From the NCBI RefSeq assembly GCF_014352875.1, contig NZ_CP060695.1, positions 2,883,501 to 2,947,500 of the forward strand: DNA of 64,000 nucleotides, read 5' to 3'. The translations under genes and the position numbers were made by a program. Each line of letters opens with the position of its first letter. The first letter of the stretch is position 1. A model generated the notes under the pieces. That model searched no databases. It saw nothing but the letters and a program-made list of their open reading frames with translations, and was not told the DNA's origin. The DNA is from Polaribacter pectinis (GTDB lineage Bacteria > Bacteroidota > Bacteroidia > Flavobacteriales > Flavobacteriaceae). Positions 42,845 through 50,038 of the stretch are shown in pieces.

Positions 42845-43606
42845 ATGAAAATAATATCATACAATGTAAACGGAATTAGAGCTGCTTTAAAAAAAGGGTT
42901 TATAGATTGGTTAAAAGCTGCAAATCCAGATGTTATTTGCATCCAAGAAACAAAAGCACACAAAGAACAATTAGATGTAACCGAGTTTGAAAACGCTGGT
43001 TATCCTTATCATTATTGGTTTTCAGCACAAAAAAAAGGATATTCTTCTGTAGCTATTTTCTGTAAAGAAAAACCAAATCATGTAGAGTATGGTACAGGAA
43101 TAGAAACCATGGATTTTGAAGGTAGAAATCTTCGTGTAGATTTTGATGATGTTTCAGTTATGAGTTTGTATTTACCTTCTGGTACCAATTCAGAAAGATT
43201 GAGTTTTAAATTCAATTATATGGATGAGTTTCAAGAATATATTAATAATTTAAAACAAGAAATTCCGAATTTAGTTATATGTGGAGATTATAATATATGT
43301 CATGAAGCTATTGATATTCACAACCCAAAAATGAAAGGAGTTTCTGGATTTTTACCAGAAGAAAGAACTTGGATTGGAGAGTTTATCAATAACGGATTCA
43401 TAGATAGTTTTAGATACTTAAATAGAGAATTACAGCAATATTCTTGGTGGAGTTATAGAGCTAATTCTAGAGCAAATAATAAAGGTTGGCGTTTAGATTA
43501 TGCAATGGTAAGCGAGCCTCTAAAAGAGAAGATTTCGAGAGCATATATTTTAGGCGAAGCAAAACATTCAGACCATTGCCCAATTGCATTAGAATTAGAC
43601 TTATAG
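42845..43606 (+). CDS. xth: Exodeoxyribonuclease III
   Basis: A 253-aa AP endonuclease/3' exonuclease of base-excision repair. The exonuclease-endonuclease-phosphatase fold is shown by SYNVNGIRAALKKGF, DVICIQETKA (metal-binding Glu), LPSGTNSERL, VICGDYNICH (Asp/Asn) and the catalytic HSDHCPI near the end. The length is typical. The MltD-like gene follows after 6 bp. Confidence 0.94.
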   Translation: MKIISYNVNGIRAALKKGFIDWLKAANPDVICIQETKAHKEQLDVTEFENAGYPYHYWFSAQKKGYSSVAIFCKEKPNHVEYGTGIETMDFEGRNLRVDFDDVSVMSLYLPSGTNSERLSFKFNYMDEFQEYINNLKQEIPNLVICGDYNICHEAIDIHNPKMKGVSGFLPEERTWIGEFINNGFIDSFRYLNRELQQYSWWSYRANSRANNKGWRLDYAMVSEPLKEKISRAYILGEAKHSDHCPIALELDL

Positions 43607-43612
43607 TATTTT

Positions 43613-44941
43613 ATGAAGCAATTTTTATTCTTTTTATTAATCAGTATTTCAATTTTTTCACAAGAAAAAAAAGACACTATTTTTCTATCAAAAACAAAAG
43701 TAGATACTTTATTTATTGCTAAAGATTCTTTAAAAAACCCTATTAAAAAAGATCTATTTTCTGATAGCGATTTAGAAACAATAGACAGTTTGTTAATTGA
43801 AGAAAAATTTAATTCTTCTTTAATAGACACACTTGTTTATGTAATTAATGACAAGGATATTACAGGAAATGTACCATCAGTTTTAACAACAGATTTATTA
43901 AAAATTCGTCTTTCTGCATTAAATAAAAAAACACCTTTTAATTTAGCATATAATCCAGGATTAGAAAAAGTAATAAATAGTTACTTATTGTATCGTAGAA
44001 AATATTACCCAGCTTTAATGGCTAGGGCAAAATACTATTTTCCAATGTTCGAGCAATATTTAGATCAATATGACATTCCTTTGGAAATGAAATATTTAGC
44101 TATTGTAGAGTCTACCTTAAGACCAAGAATAAAATCTAGAGTTGGTGCTACAGGTTTGTGGCAGTTTATGTACGGAACAGGAATTCAGTTCGATTTAAAA
44201 GTAAGTTCTTATGTAGATGAACGCCAAGACCCAGTAAAAGCAACAGTTGCTGCGTGTAAATATTTAAGTCAATTATTTACCATTTTTGGAGATTGGGATT
44301 TGGCACTGGCAGCTTATAATTCTGGGCCAGGAAATGTTAGAAAAGCAATAAAACGATCTGGCGGTTATAAAAATTATTGGAATATTAGACCTTATTTACC
44401 CAGAGAAACAGCTGGTTATGTCCCAGCATTTTATGCAACAATGTATATTTTTGAACATTCAGATGAGTTAAAAATTTATTCTGAAGTTCCTAAATTTTTC
44501 GATTTTCAAACAGATACTGTACGTGTAAAAAGAACTATTAGTTTCGATCAAATTTCAGAAAAAATAAATGTTGATGAATTAACATTGGCAGAATTAAATC
44601 CATCTTATAAATTAGAGATTATTCCGTTTATAAAAGATAAAAATTATGCAGTAAGATTGCCAAGTAGCAAAATTGTAGAATTTTTAGACAAAGAAAAAGA
44701 AATTTATACTTTAGCAGATGAAGATGATGCTAAAAGAGAAAAACCGTTACCTAAATATTTTGAAATGGATAAACGTATCCGTTACAAAGTAAAAAGCGGA
44801 GATTTTTTAGGTAAAATTGCTAATAAATACGGTGTAAGAGTTAGCGATTTAAAACGTTGGAACAGCTTAAAAAGTAGCCGATTAAAAATAGGACAAAGAC
44901 TGTCTGTTTACCCAAAGAAAATTCCTAATTCAACTAAATAA
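43613..44941 (+). CDS. mltD: MltD-like lytic transglycosylase with one LysM domain
   Basis: A 442-aa wall enzyme that cleaves glycan strands with anhydro-ring formation. A signal peptide (FLFFLLISISIFSQ) is followed by a GH23 domain: catalytic E166 in AIVESTLRPRIKSRVGATGLWQFMYGTG and AAYNSGPGNVRKAI. The C-terminus has one LysM domain (YKVKSGDFLGKIANKYGVRVSDLKRWNSL, about 391-425). After the TAA, the same frame continues open for 35 codons and reads as the start of a second LysM, so the gene seems shortened. DUF4837 lipoprotein follows. Confidence 0.9.
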   Translation: MKQFLFFLLISISIFSQEKKDTIFLSKTKVDTLFIAKDSLKNPIKKDLFSDSDLETIDSLLIEEKFNSSLIDTLVYVINDKDITGNVPSVLTTDLLKIRLSALNKKTPFNLAYNPGLEKVINSYLLYRRKYYPALMARAKYYFPMFEQYLDQYDIPLEMKYLAIVESTLRPRIKSRVGATGLWQFMYGTGIQFDLKVSSYVDERQDPVKATVAACKYLSQLFTIFGDWDLALAAYNSGPGNVRKAIKRSGGYKNYWNIRPYLPRETAGYVPAFYATMYIFEHSDELKIYSEVPKFFDFQTDTVRVKRTISFDQISEKINVDELTLAELNPSYKLEIIPFIKDKNYAVRLPSSKIVEFLDKEKEIYTLADEDDAKREKPLPKYFEMDKRIRYKVKSGDFLGKIANKYGVRVSDLKRWNSLKSSRLKIGQRLSVYPKKIPNSTK

Positions 44942-45046
44942 ATCCCAAAAAACGAAAAAGTAGGTACTAATTCTGTTTTTAAAATTAAAAGTGGAACAAT
45001 ATTTGGAGAGTTAACCATAACTAAACTAAAAATATTTAAAAGCTAA
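44942..45046 (+). pseudogene. In-frame relic of a second LysM domain after mltD
   Basis: The 34 codons after the mltD TAA are open in the same frame up to a TAA at 45044. They contain SVFKIKSGTIFGEL, which resembles the LysM opening (y)(t/k)VKSGDTLxxIA, with the key Asp-Thr-Leu eroded. It has no start codon of its own. A premature stop or a truncation is the simplest reading; a sequencing error at 44939-44941 cannot be excluded. Confidence 0.5.
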
Positions 45047-45050
45047 ACTC

Positions 45051-46034
45051 ATGAAAAAAATATTTTCAATTTTTGTAATTACATTGTTAATAGTATCCTG
45101 TACTGGTAACGATAAATTTGTAATGCGAACCTCTATTGGCAAAGTTAACAAAGTAATGGTAGTTACTAAATCTAGCGACTGGACTGGTGATGTTGGTAAA
45201 GAAATTAGAAATGCATTTGGAGAGTTAATGGTAGGTTTACCTCAACCAGAACCAATTTTATCAGTGTCTCAAGTTGCTCCAAACGGATTTGGAAGTATGA
45301 TGAAAGTTGGTAGAAACATTCTAGTAATTGGAGAATCTGATAAAGAGAGTTTTTCTGTAAAACACAATGTGTATGCAAAACCACAAACCATTGTTTACAT
45401 TTATGCTAAAGATGATGCAGGCATGGTAAAAATGTTTCAGAAACATAAAAAAGAAATCATAGATATCTTTATAGAATCTGATATAAAAATGACTCAAAGT
45501 GTATTTGAAAACACAAAATTAGATGATTCTAAATTTAAAACACTTCAAAATTTAGGTGTTTCATTTACTATTCATGATAAATTTAGAACTGTAGAAGACA
45601 CAGGAGAATTCCTTTGGTTACGTCATCATTTAACAAGCGGAATTGCAAAAACAGGTAGTAATAATATTCTAATTTATTCAGTCCCTTTAGAAGATGAAAC
45701 TACAGTTGCAGACAGTATTGTTTCTGTTAGAAACAGAATAGGTAAAAAATACATTCCTGGATCAGATCCAGAAACCATGCATATGATTACAGAAGAAGCA
45801 TACACACCACATACTTTTAAAACAAAAGTAGATGGTAAAAATGCTTTTGAAACACGTGGAAAATGGGAAGTAAAAAATGATTTTATGGCAGGACCGTTTG
45901 TAAATTATACTGTTGTTGATAAGAAGAACAACAGATTAGTAATTTTTGAAGGTTTTACCTATGCACCATCAGTTAATAAGAGAGCTTTTCTTTTTGAATT
46001 AGAAGCTATTGGTAGATCTATGAAGATTAAATAG
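45051..46034 (+). CDS. DUF4837 family lipoprotein
   Basis: A 327-aa predicted lipoprotein (lipobox VSC, Cys17). I recognise the DUF4837 order: GKVNKVMVVTKSSDWTGDVGKEIRNAFGELMVGLPQPEP near residues 28-66, NILVIGESDKESF, FTIHDKFRTVEDTGEFLWLRHHLT, and PETMHMITEEAYTPHTFKTKVDGKNAFETRGKWEV. The function is unknown; the family is largely confined to Bacteroidota. A terminator lies 26 bp after its stop. Confidence 0.83.
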   Translation: MKKIFSIFVITLLIVSCTGNDKFVMRTSIGKVNKVMVVTKSSDWTGDVGKEIRNAFGELMVGLPQPEPILSVSQVAPNGFGSMMKVGRNILVIGESDKESFSVKHNVYAKPQTIVYIYAKDDAGMVKMFQKHKKEIIDIFIESDIKMTQSVFENTKLDDSKFKTLQNLGVSFTIHDKFRTVEDTGEFLWLRHHLTSGIAKTGSNNILIYSVPLEDETTVADSIVSVRNRIGKKYIPGSDPETMHMITEEAYTPHTFKTKVDGKNAFETRGKWEVKNDFMAGPFVNYTVVDKKNNRLVIFEGFTYAPSVNKRAFLFELEAIGRSMKIK

Positions 46035-46059
46035 ATACTATTTTAAATAAAAAAACATT

Positions 46060-46094
46060 AAAAACTTAAAAGATATTCTTTTGAGTTTTTTTTG
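46060..46094 (+). terminator. Intrinsic terminator after the DUF4837 gene
   Basis: A 14-bp stem (46060-46073 and 46077-46090, one G-T pair, loop TAT) ends in a T-run. It separates DUF4837 from the next gene. Confidence 0.7.
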
Positions 46095-46105
46095 TAACTA
46101 ATTTA

Positions 46106-46132
46106 TTGTCAAAAACTTATTTCCTATATTTG
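46106..46132 (+). promoter_or_regulatory. Promoter of the DUF1761 gene
   Basis: TTG (46106-46108) and TATATTTG (46125-46132, exact -7 match) with a short 16-bp spacer, 27 bp before the ATG at 46159. Confidence 0.45.
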
Positions 46133-46158
46133 GTATTCAACCAATAAACTTTTTTATC

Positions 46159-46656
46159 ATGGAAATGAATTTTTACATCTTTTTTGTATCGGCTTTAGTG
46201 CCGTTAATTATCGGTTTTATCTGGTATGGTCCATTATTTGGAAATGCCTGGATGAAAGAAATGGGATTCACAAAAGAATCTTTAGCAGGTAAAAACATGG
46301 CGCTAACATTTATACTCTGTTATGTATTTAGTTTTTTAATGTCTTTCTTTTTAATGTTTTTAGTTATACATCAAATGGGGGTTATGCAAACATTACAAGG
46401 AGAAATAGGTTTCGAAGAACAAACAGGAGAAGCATTTAACTATTTTCAAGACTTTATAGCTAATTATGGAGATCGTTTTAGAACATTTAAACATGGAGCT
46501 TTACATGGTACAATGTCTGGGTTTATTTTTGCACTACCAATTATTGCAATTAACGGAATGTTCGAAAGAAAAAGCACAAAGTATATTGCAATAAATGCCG
46601 GATTTTGGATTGTCTGTTTAGCAATTATGGGAGGTATTTTATGTCAATGGATTTAA
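46159..46656 (+). CDS. DUF1761 membrane protein
   Basis: A 165-aa integral membrane protein with about four helices. The opening VSALVPLIIGFIWYGPLFGNAWMKEMGFTKESL is the DUF1761 signature (WYGPLFG); the C-terminal FKHGALHGTMSGFIFALPIIAINGMFERKSTKY and INAGFWIVCLAIMGGILCQW complete it. The function is unknown in the family. It has its own promoter and shares a bidirectional terminator with trpS. Confidence 0.85.
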   Translation: MEMNFYIFFVSALVPLIIGFIWYGPLFGNAWMKEMGFTKESLAGKNMALTFILCYVFSFLMSFFLMFLVIHQMGVMQTLQGEIGFEEQTGEAFNYFQDFIANYGDRFRTFKHGALHGTMSGFIFALPIIAINGMFERKSTKYIAINAGFWIVCLAIMGGILCQWI

Positions 46657-46680
46657 AATAACTATACTTAAGAAAAGAAA

Positions 46681-46718
46681 AACCTCGTTTCTAGATTTAG
46701 AAACGAGGTTTTTTTTTA
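46681..46718. terminator. Bidirectional terminator between DUF1761 gene and trpS
   Basis: Perfect 13-bp stem (46681-46693 and 46698-46710) with loop GATT, A-rich before and T-rich after, between convergent genes. Confidence 0.9.
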
Positions 46719-46734
46719 TACTAAAAAACTAGGC

Positions 46735-47703
46735 TTAATAACCCACTTTTGCTCTTACTCTTTGTAATACATCTTTTGCAACAATTTTTGCTTTTTCTGC
46801 ACCAATTGCTAAAGCATCATCAATTTCATTCTTATTTTCCATAAAATGATGGTAGCGTTCTCTGACAGTGGCAAATTTATCAATAATTAGTTCATATAGG
46901 GCTTGTTTTGCATGCCCATACCCATAGTTTCCGCCTTCATAATTAGCTCGCATTTCTGCAATTTGTTCTTCTGAAGCCAATAATTTATAGATAGCAAAAA
47001 CATTATCTGTGTCAGGGTTTTTAGGTTCTTCTAAAGCCAAACTATCGGTTTTTATTGCCATAATTTGCTTACGTAGTTTTTTATCAGCAAGAAAAATATT
47101 GATAATATTATTTCTAGATTTACTCATTTTTCCTCCATCAGTTCCAGGAACTAATTTTGTGTGTTCTTGTATTTTTGCTTGTGGAATAACGAGAGTTTCT
47201 CCAACAATATTATTAAATCTGTTGGCAACATCTCTTGTCATCTCTAAATGTTGTAATTGGTCTTTTCCTACAGGTACAACTTCTGCATCATACAATAAAA
47301 TATCAGCAGCCATTAACATTGGATATGAAAATAAACCAGCATTTACATCTGCCAATCTATCTGCTTTATCTTTAAAACTATGCGCTAATGTTAAACGTTG
47401 ATATGGAAAAAAACAACTTAAATACCAAGTTAATTCTGCAGTTTCTGGAATATCACTCTGTCTATAAAAAATAGTTTTATTAATGTCTAAACCACAAGCC
47501 AACCAAGTTGCGGCTGTACTATAGGTGTTTTCTCTTAAAACATTTCCATCTTTAATCTGTGTTAAAGAATGCATATCTGCAATAAATAAGAAAGCTTCAT
47601 TTTCTGGATTATTCGCCATTTCTATAGCAGGCAAAATTGCTCCTAATAAATTTCCTAAATGTGGCGTTCCAGTACTTTGTACGCCTGTTAAAATTCTTGA
47701 CAT
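46735..47703 (-). CDS. trpS: Tryptophan--tRNA ligase
   Basis: A class I synthetase that charges tRNA-Trp. I start it at the ATG at 47703 (322 aa): MSRILTGVQSTGTPHLGN then aligns with family N-termini. An in-frame ATG at 47799 would add 32 residues unlike the family. The HIGH-equivalent is PHLGN (14-18); the KMSKS loop is KMSKSRNN near residue 196; PVGKDQLQHLEMTRDVANRFN is the tryptophan/ATP site. The length is usual for TrpRS. It ends at the bidirectional terminator. Confidence 0.95.
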   Translation of the reverse strand: MSRILTGVQSTGTPHLGNLLGAILPAIEMANNPENEAFLFIADMHSLTQIKDGNVLRENTYSTAATWLACGLDINKTIFYRQSDIPETAELTWYLSCFFPYQRLTLAHSFKDKADRLADVNAGLFSYPMLMAADILLYDAEVVPVGKDQLQHLEMTRDVANRFNNIVGETLVIPQAKIQEHTKLVPGTDGGKMSKSRNNIINIFLADKKLRKQIMAIKTDSLALEEPKNPDTDNVFAIYKLLASEEQIAEMRANYEGGNYGYGHAKQALYELIIDKFATVRERYHHFMENKNEIDDALAIGAEKAKIVAKDVLQRVRAKVGY

Positions 47704-47810
47704 GAATAGTATATTTAATATATTTTGGGCATGAGTTAAATGCCAAAACGGTCTGAAGCCGTAAAAATAAGGTTTTGTTTCAGAAAACCAATCAAACAAA
47801 AGAATATTAC

Positions 47811-47818
47811 TACATTTG
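47811..47818 (+). promoter_or_regulatory. Promoter -7 box (TACATTTG) of plsC
   Basis: Exact TAnnTTTG match 80 bp before plsC. A small perfect hairpin CCTTC-TAT-GAAGG (47819-47831) follows at the predicted mRNA 5' end. No TTG at -33. Confidence 0.35.
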
Positions 47819-47898
47819 CCTTCTATGAAGGATGAAGTATTATTGTTTTTCCTTCACATTCTAATCAAGAAAAAAATAATCTAACACTTATTAATTCT

Positions 47899-48663
47899 TT
47901 GAAATATTTAAAAATTCCTTTTTTATTACTCTGGCGTTTATGGTTTTACATTTTAATGTTTTTGACCATTTTATTGCTTTCTCCAATTTTTTTGATGTTT
48001 ACATTTAAGGAAGAACATTATCATCATTTTTGGAAAGTAGCTAGAATTTTAGCAAAAGTGTTGGTTTACGGAATGGGTTTTAGAATTAATTTTGAAGCAG
48101 ATCAATCAATTCAACCAGATAAAAGTTACATGTTTTGTCCCAATCATGCATCATTAATGGACCCATTTGTATTAATTGCCTTAAGCAAAAATCCCATTGT
48201 TTTTGTTGGAAAAAAGGAGTTGGTTAAAATTCCGGTTTTTGGTTTTTTCTATAAAAGAGTCGTTATTATGGTAGATAGAAGCGATCCTGAAAGTAGAAAG
48301 AGAGTTTTTAAAATGGCTAAAAAAAGGTTACAAAATGGTGTAAGTATGGCTATTTTTCCTGAAGGATTAGTACCAACTGAAGATGTAGTTTTAGCACCTT
48401 TTAAAAAAGGGGCTTTTAGTTTGGCAATTGAGTTTCAAATACCAATTGTACCACAAGTGTATTACGATTGTAAACGTTTCTTTTCATGGGATCCTTTAAA
48501 AGGTGGTCCTGGAATTTTTAGAGTGCATCAACACAATTTTATATCAACAAAAAAGTTAACACAAGATAATGTGGAAGATTTAAGGGATAAAACTTTCGAT
48601 ATTATGAATACTGCTTTATTGAATGATAAAAAATACATGAAAGACACAAATAGATCTAAATGA
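47899..48663 (+). CDS. plsC: 1-acyl-sn-glycerol-3-phosphate acyltransferase
   Basis: A 254-aa inner-membrane acyltransferase of phospholipid synthesis. An N-terminal helix (LLLWRLWFYILMFLTILLLSP) is followed by the HX4D motif NHASLMDP, VGKKELVKIPVFGFFYKR and IFPEGLVP (block III). The start is a TTG at 47899; the next Met would cut into the membrane helix. Its stop overlaps the next start as ATGA (48660-48663). Confidence 0.9.
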   Translation: MKYLKIPFLLLWRLWFYILMFLTILLLSPIFLMFTFKEEHYHHFWKVARILAKVLVYGMGFRINFEADQSIQPDKSYMFCPNHASLMDPFVLIALSKNPIVFVGKKELVKIPVFGFFYKRVVIMVDRSDPESRKRVFKMAKKRLQNGVSMAIFPEGLVPTEDVVLAPFKKGAFSLAIEFQIPIVPQVYYDCKRFFSWDPLKGGPGIFRVHQHNFISTKKLTQDNVEDLRDKTFDIMNTALLNDKKYMKDTNRSK

Positions 48664-49298
48664 GCGAGAAATTAAATTATGAATATACTGTATCTGAAGA
48701 GCGATTAAATGTAATTTCTCATGGTTTAGGTTTATTTGCTAGTATTATTGTCTTTCCTTTTTTAATCGTTAAATCTTTTTCTTTTAATGGTTTTTGGAAA
48801 CCTGCAAGTTTTATAGTTTACGGGATAAGTTTAATTATTCTTTATGCTGCTTCTACCTTTTATCATGCTGCAAAAAACCCAAAAAAGAGAAGAAAATTAA
48901 ACATTTTTGATCACGCTGCAATTTATGTTTTAATTGCAGGAAGTTACACTCCTTTTTGCTTGGTTGCTTTAGATTCTAAACTAGGTTGGTATTTATTTGT
49001 TTTCGTTTGGATTTTTGCTCTCGTAGGAATTGTTTTAAAATTATTTTTTACAGGAAGATTTGATAAATTATCTACAGCAATGTATTTGTTAATGGGTTGG
49101 CAAGTAGTATTTTTAATAAAACCATTAATTAACAGTTTACCAGAATATAATTTAAACTTATTATTTGCGGGAGGTATTTTTTACACAATAGGAGCCATTT
49201 TATATTCCATAAAAAAACTACCTTATAACCATGCAATTTTTCATGTTTTTGTACTATTAGGAAGTGTAAGTCATTTTCTAGCGATATACTTTTTATAG
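48660..49298 (+). CDS. PAQR/haemolysin III-type membrane protein
   Basis: A 212-aa integral membrane protein with seven predicted helices, of the haemolysin III/PAQR family. Zinc-site histidines are in YAASTFYHAAKN, NIFDHAAIYVLIAGSYTPF and the final HAIFHVFVLLGSVSHF; the ceramidase-like CREST motifs are present. The physiological role is uncertain (membrane lipid or metal homeostasis). It is translationally coupled to plsC. Confidence 0.9.
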   Translation: MSEKLNYEYTVSEERLNVISHGLGLFASIIVFPFLIVKSFSFNGFWKPASFIVYGISLIILYAASTFYHAAKNPKKRRKLNIFDHAAIYVLIAGSYTPFCLVALDSKLGWYLFVFVWIFALVGIVLKLFFTGRFDKLSTAMYLLMGWQVVFLIKPLINSLPEYNLNLLFAGGIFYTIGAILYSIKKLPYNHAIFHVFVLLGSVSHFLAIYFL

Positions 49299-49348
49299 CA
49301 AATTATTTTTAAGATTATTTATCGAAATTTCAAAAAAAATCAGATTAT

Positions 49349-49379
49349 TTGACGGTTTCATAAAAAAAACATACTTTTG
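49349..49379 (+). promoter_or_regulatory. Complete promoter of the candidate small RNA
   Basis: TTG (49349-49351) and TACTTTTG (49372-49379) with a 20-bp spacer: one of the best -33/-7 matches in this window. No gene on this strand lies downstream before the terminator at 49456-49483. Confidence 0.75.
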
Positions 49380-49385
49380 TAGAAC

Positions 49386-49483
49386 TTATTATATTGACTT
49401 ATGTTAATATTTTAGGTATTATAAATCTTATTTAGGGGGTAGGTTTATTAAATTTCCTCGAACGTTTGTTCGAGGTTTTTTTA
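49386..49483 (+). ncRNA. Candidate small RNA with three stem-loops and a G-rich loop
   Basis: Predicted transcript of about 98 nt. Stem I: 8 bp, 49391-49398 / 49403-49410, loop TTAT, one wobble. Stem II: 8 bp, 49421-49428 / 49441-49448, one wobble, with a 12-nt loop that holds GGGGG (49435-49439). Stem III: perfect 8-bp CCTCGAAC / GTTCGAGG (49456-49463, 49468-49475), then seven or more T, an intrinsic terminator. The longest ATG frame inside is four codons. The following gene is convergent, so it is not a leader. I recognise no known RNA family; Rfam families such as Flavo-1 should be compared. Confidence 0.55.
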
Positions 49484-49954
49484 TTTCCAATCTTTAAAAG
49501 GTAGCTTACTTAAGCTAGAATTATAGTATTTTAAATCTCCAGTAACTTCTTTATCTAACCATTTTGGTTTTTCAAAATTTTCATTTTCTGAAGTAAGTTC
49601 TACCTCTGCAACTATCAGTCCTTTATTATCATTATAAAATTCATCAACCTCAAAAACATGTTTTCCTTTTTGTATTAAGAATCTAGTTTTTTCTATAATA
49701 GTTGGTTCGCATAATAAAAGTAATTTCTCTGCTTCAGTTTTATTAATTTCTTTTTCCCATTCAAATCTGGTTGTTCCTGCTTTGTTAGACTTGCCTTTAA
49801 TGGTAATAAAAGCTGTATCATCTGTAATTCTAATTCTTACAGTTCTGTTTTTATCAGAATTTAAATATCCTTGTTTTAGCATTTTTTTTTGATAACTTTC
49901 TTTCTTAAAAGCATCATTTTTCACCAAAAACTTTCTTTCTATTTCTACGCTCAT
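49481..49954 (-). CDS. CYTH-domain triphosphatase-like protein
   Basis: A 157-aa single-domain CYTH protein. The ExExK signature is VEIERKFLV at the N-terminus; RTVRIRIT, FITIKGKS, TRFEWEKEI, EKTRFLI and FEVDEFY are the basic and acidic strands that line the triphosphate tunnel. Related bacterial enzymes hydrolyse inorganic tripolyphosphate. The stop codon overlaps the T-run of the candidate small RNA's terminator. It is divergent from the porZ-like gene. Confidence 0.9.
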   Translation of the reverse strand: MSVEIERKFLVKNDAFKKESYQKKMLKQGYLNSDKNRTVRIRITDDTAFITIKGKSNKAGTTRFEWEKEINKTEAEKLLLLCEPTIIEKTRFLIQKGKHVFEVDEFYNDNKGLIVAEVELTSENENFEKPKWLDKEVTGDLKYYNSSLSKLPFKDWK

Positions 49955-50016
49955 AAAATATCCTTGAAATTTGTACTAATGTAAGGTGTTTTATCGTTAT
50001 TGTAACAATAAATAAA

Positions 50017-50024
50017 TATCTTTG
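50017..50024 (+). promoter_or_regulatory. Promoter -7 box (TATCTTTG) of the porZ-like gene
   Basis: Exact TAnnTTTG match ending 15 bp before the ATG at 50039, giving a very short leader (about 8 nt). A TTG lies only 14 bp upstream. Confidence 0.4.
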
Positions 50025-50038
50025 ATGTGTAAATTTTA

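Noticed and set aside
47009..47401. 130-codon plus-strand ORF opposite trpS
   Set aside because: Fully antisense to a conserved synthetase and with no protein family features; a shadow frame.
47704..47799. Upstream ATG of trpS at 47799
   Set aside because: The added 32 residues do not resemble TrpRS and run into the plsC promoter side; the start at 47703 matches the family.
47825..47884. 19-codon ORF upstream of plsC
   Set aside because: Too short, no ribosome site and explained by the leader sequence.
49386..49483. Leader peptide ORF (four codons) in the candidate small RNA
   Set aside because: Four codons before a stop and no downstream gene on the strand to regulate.
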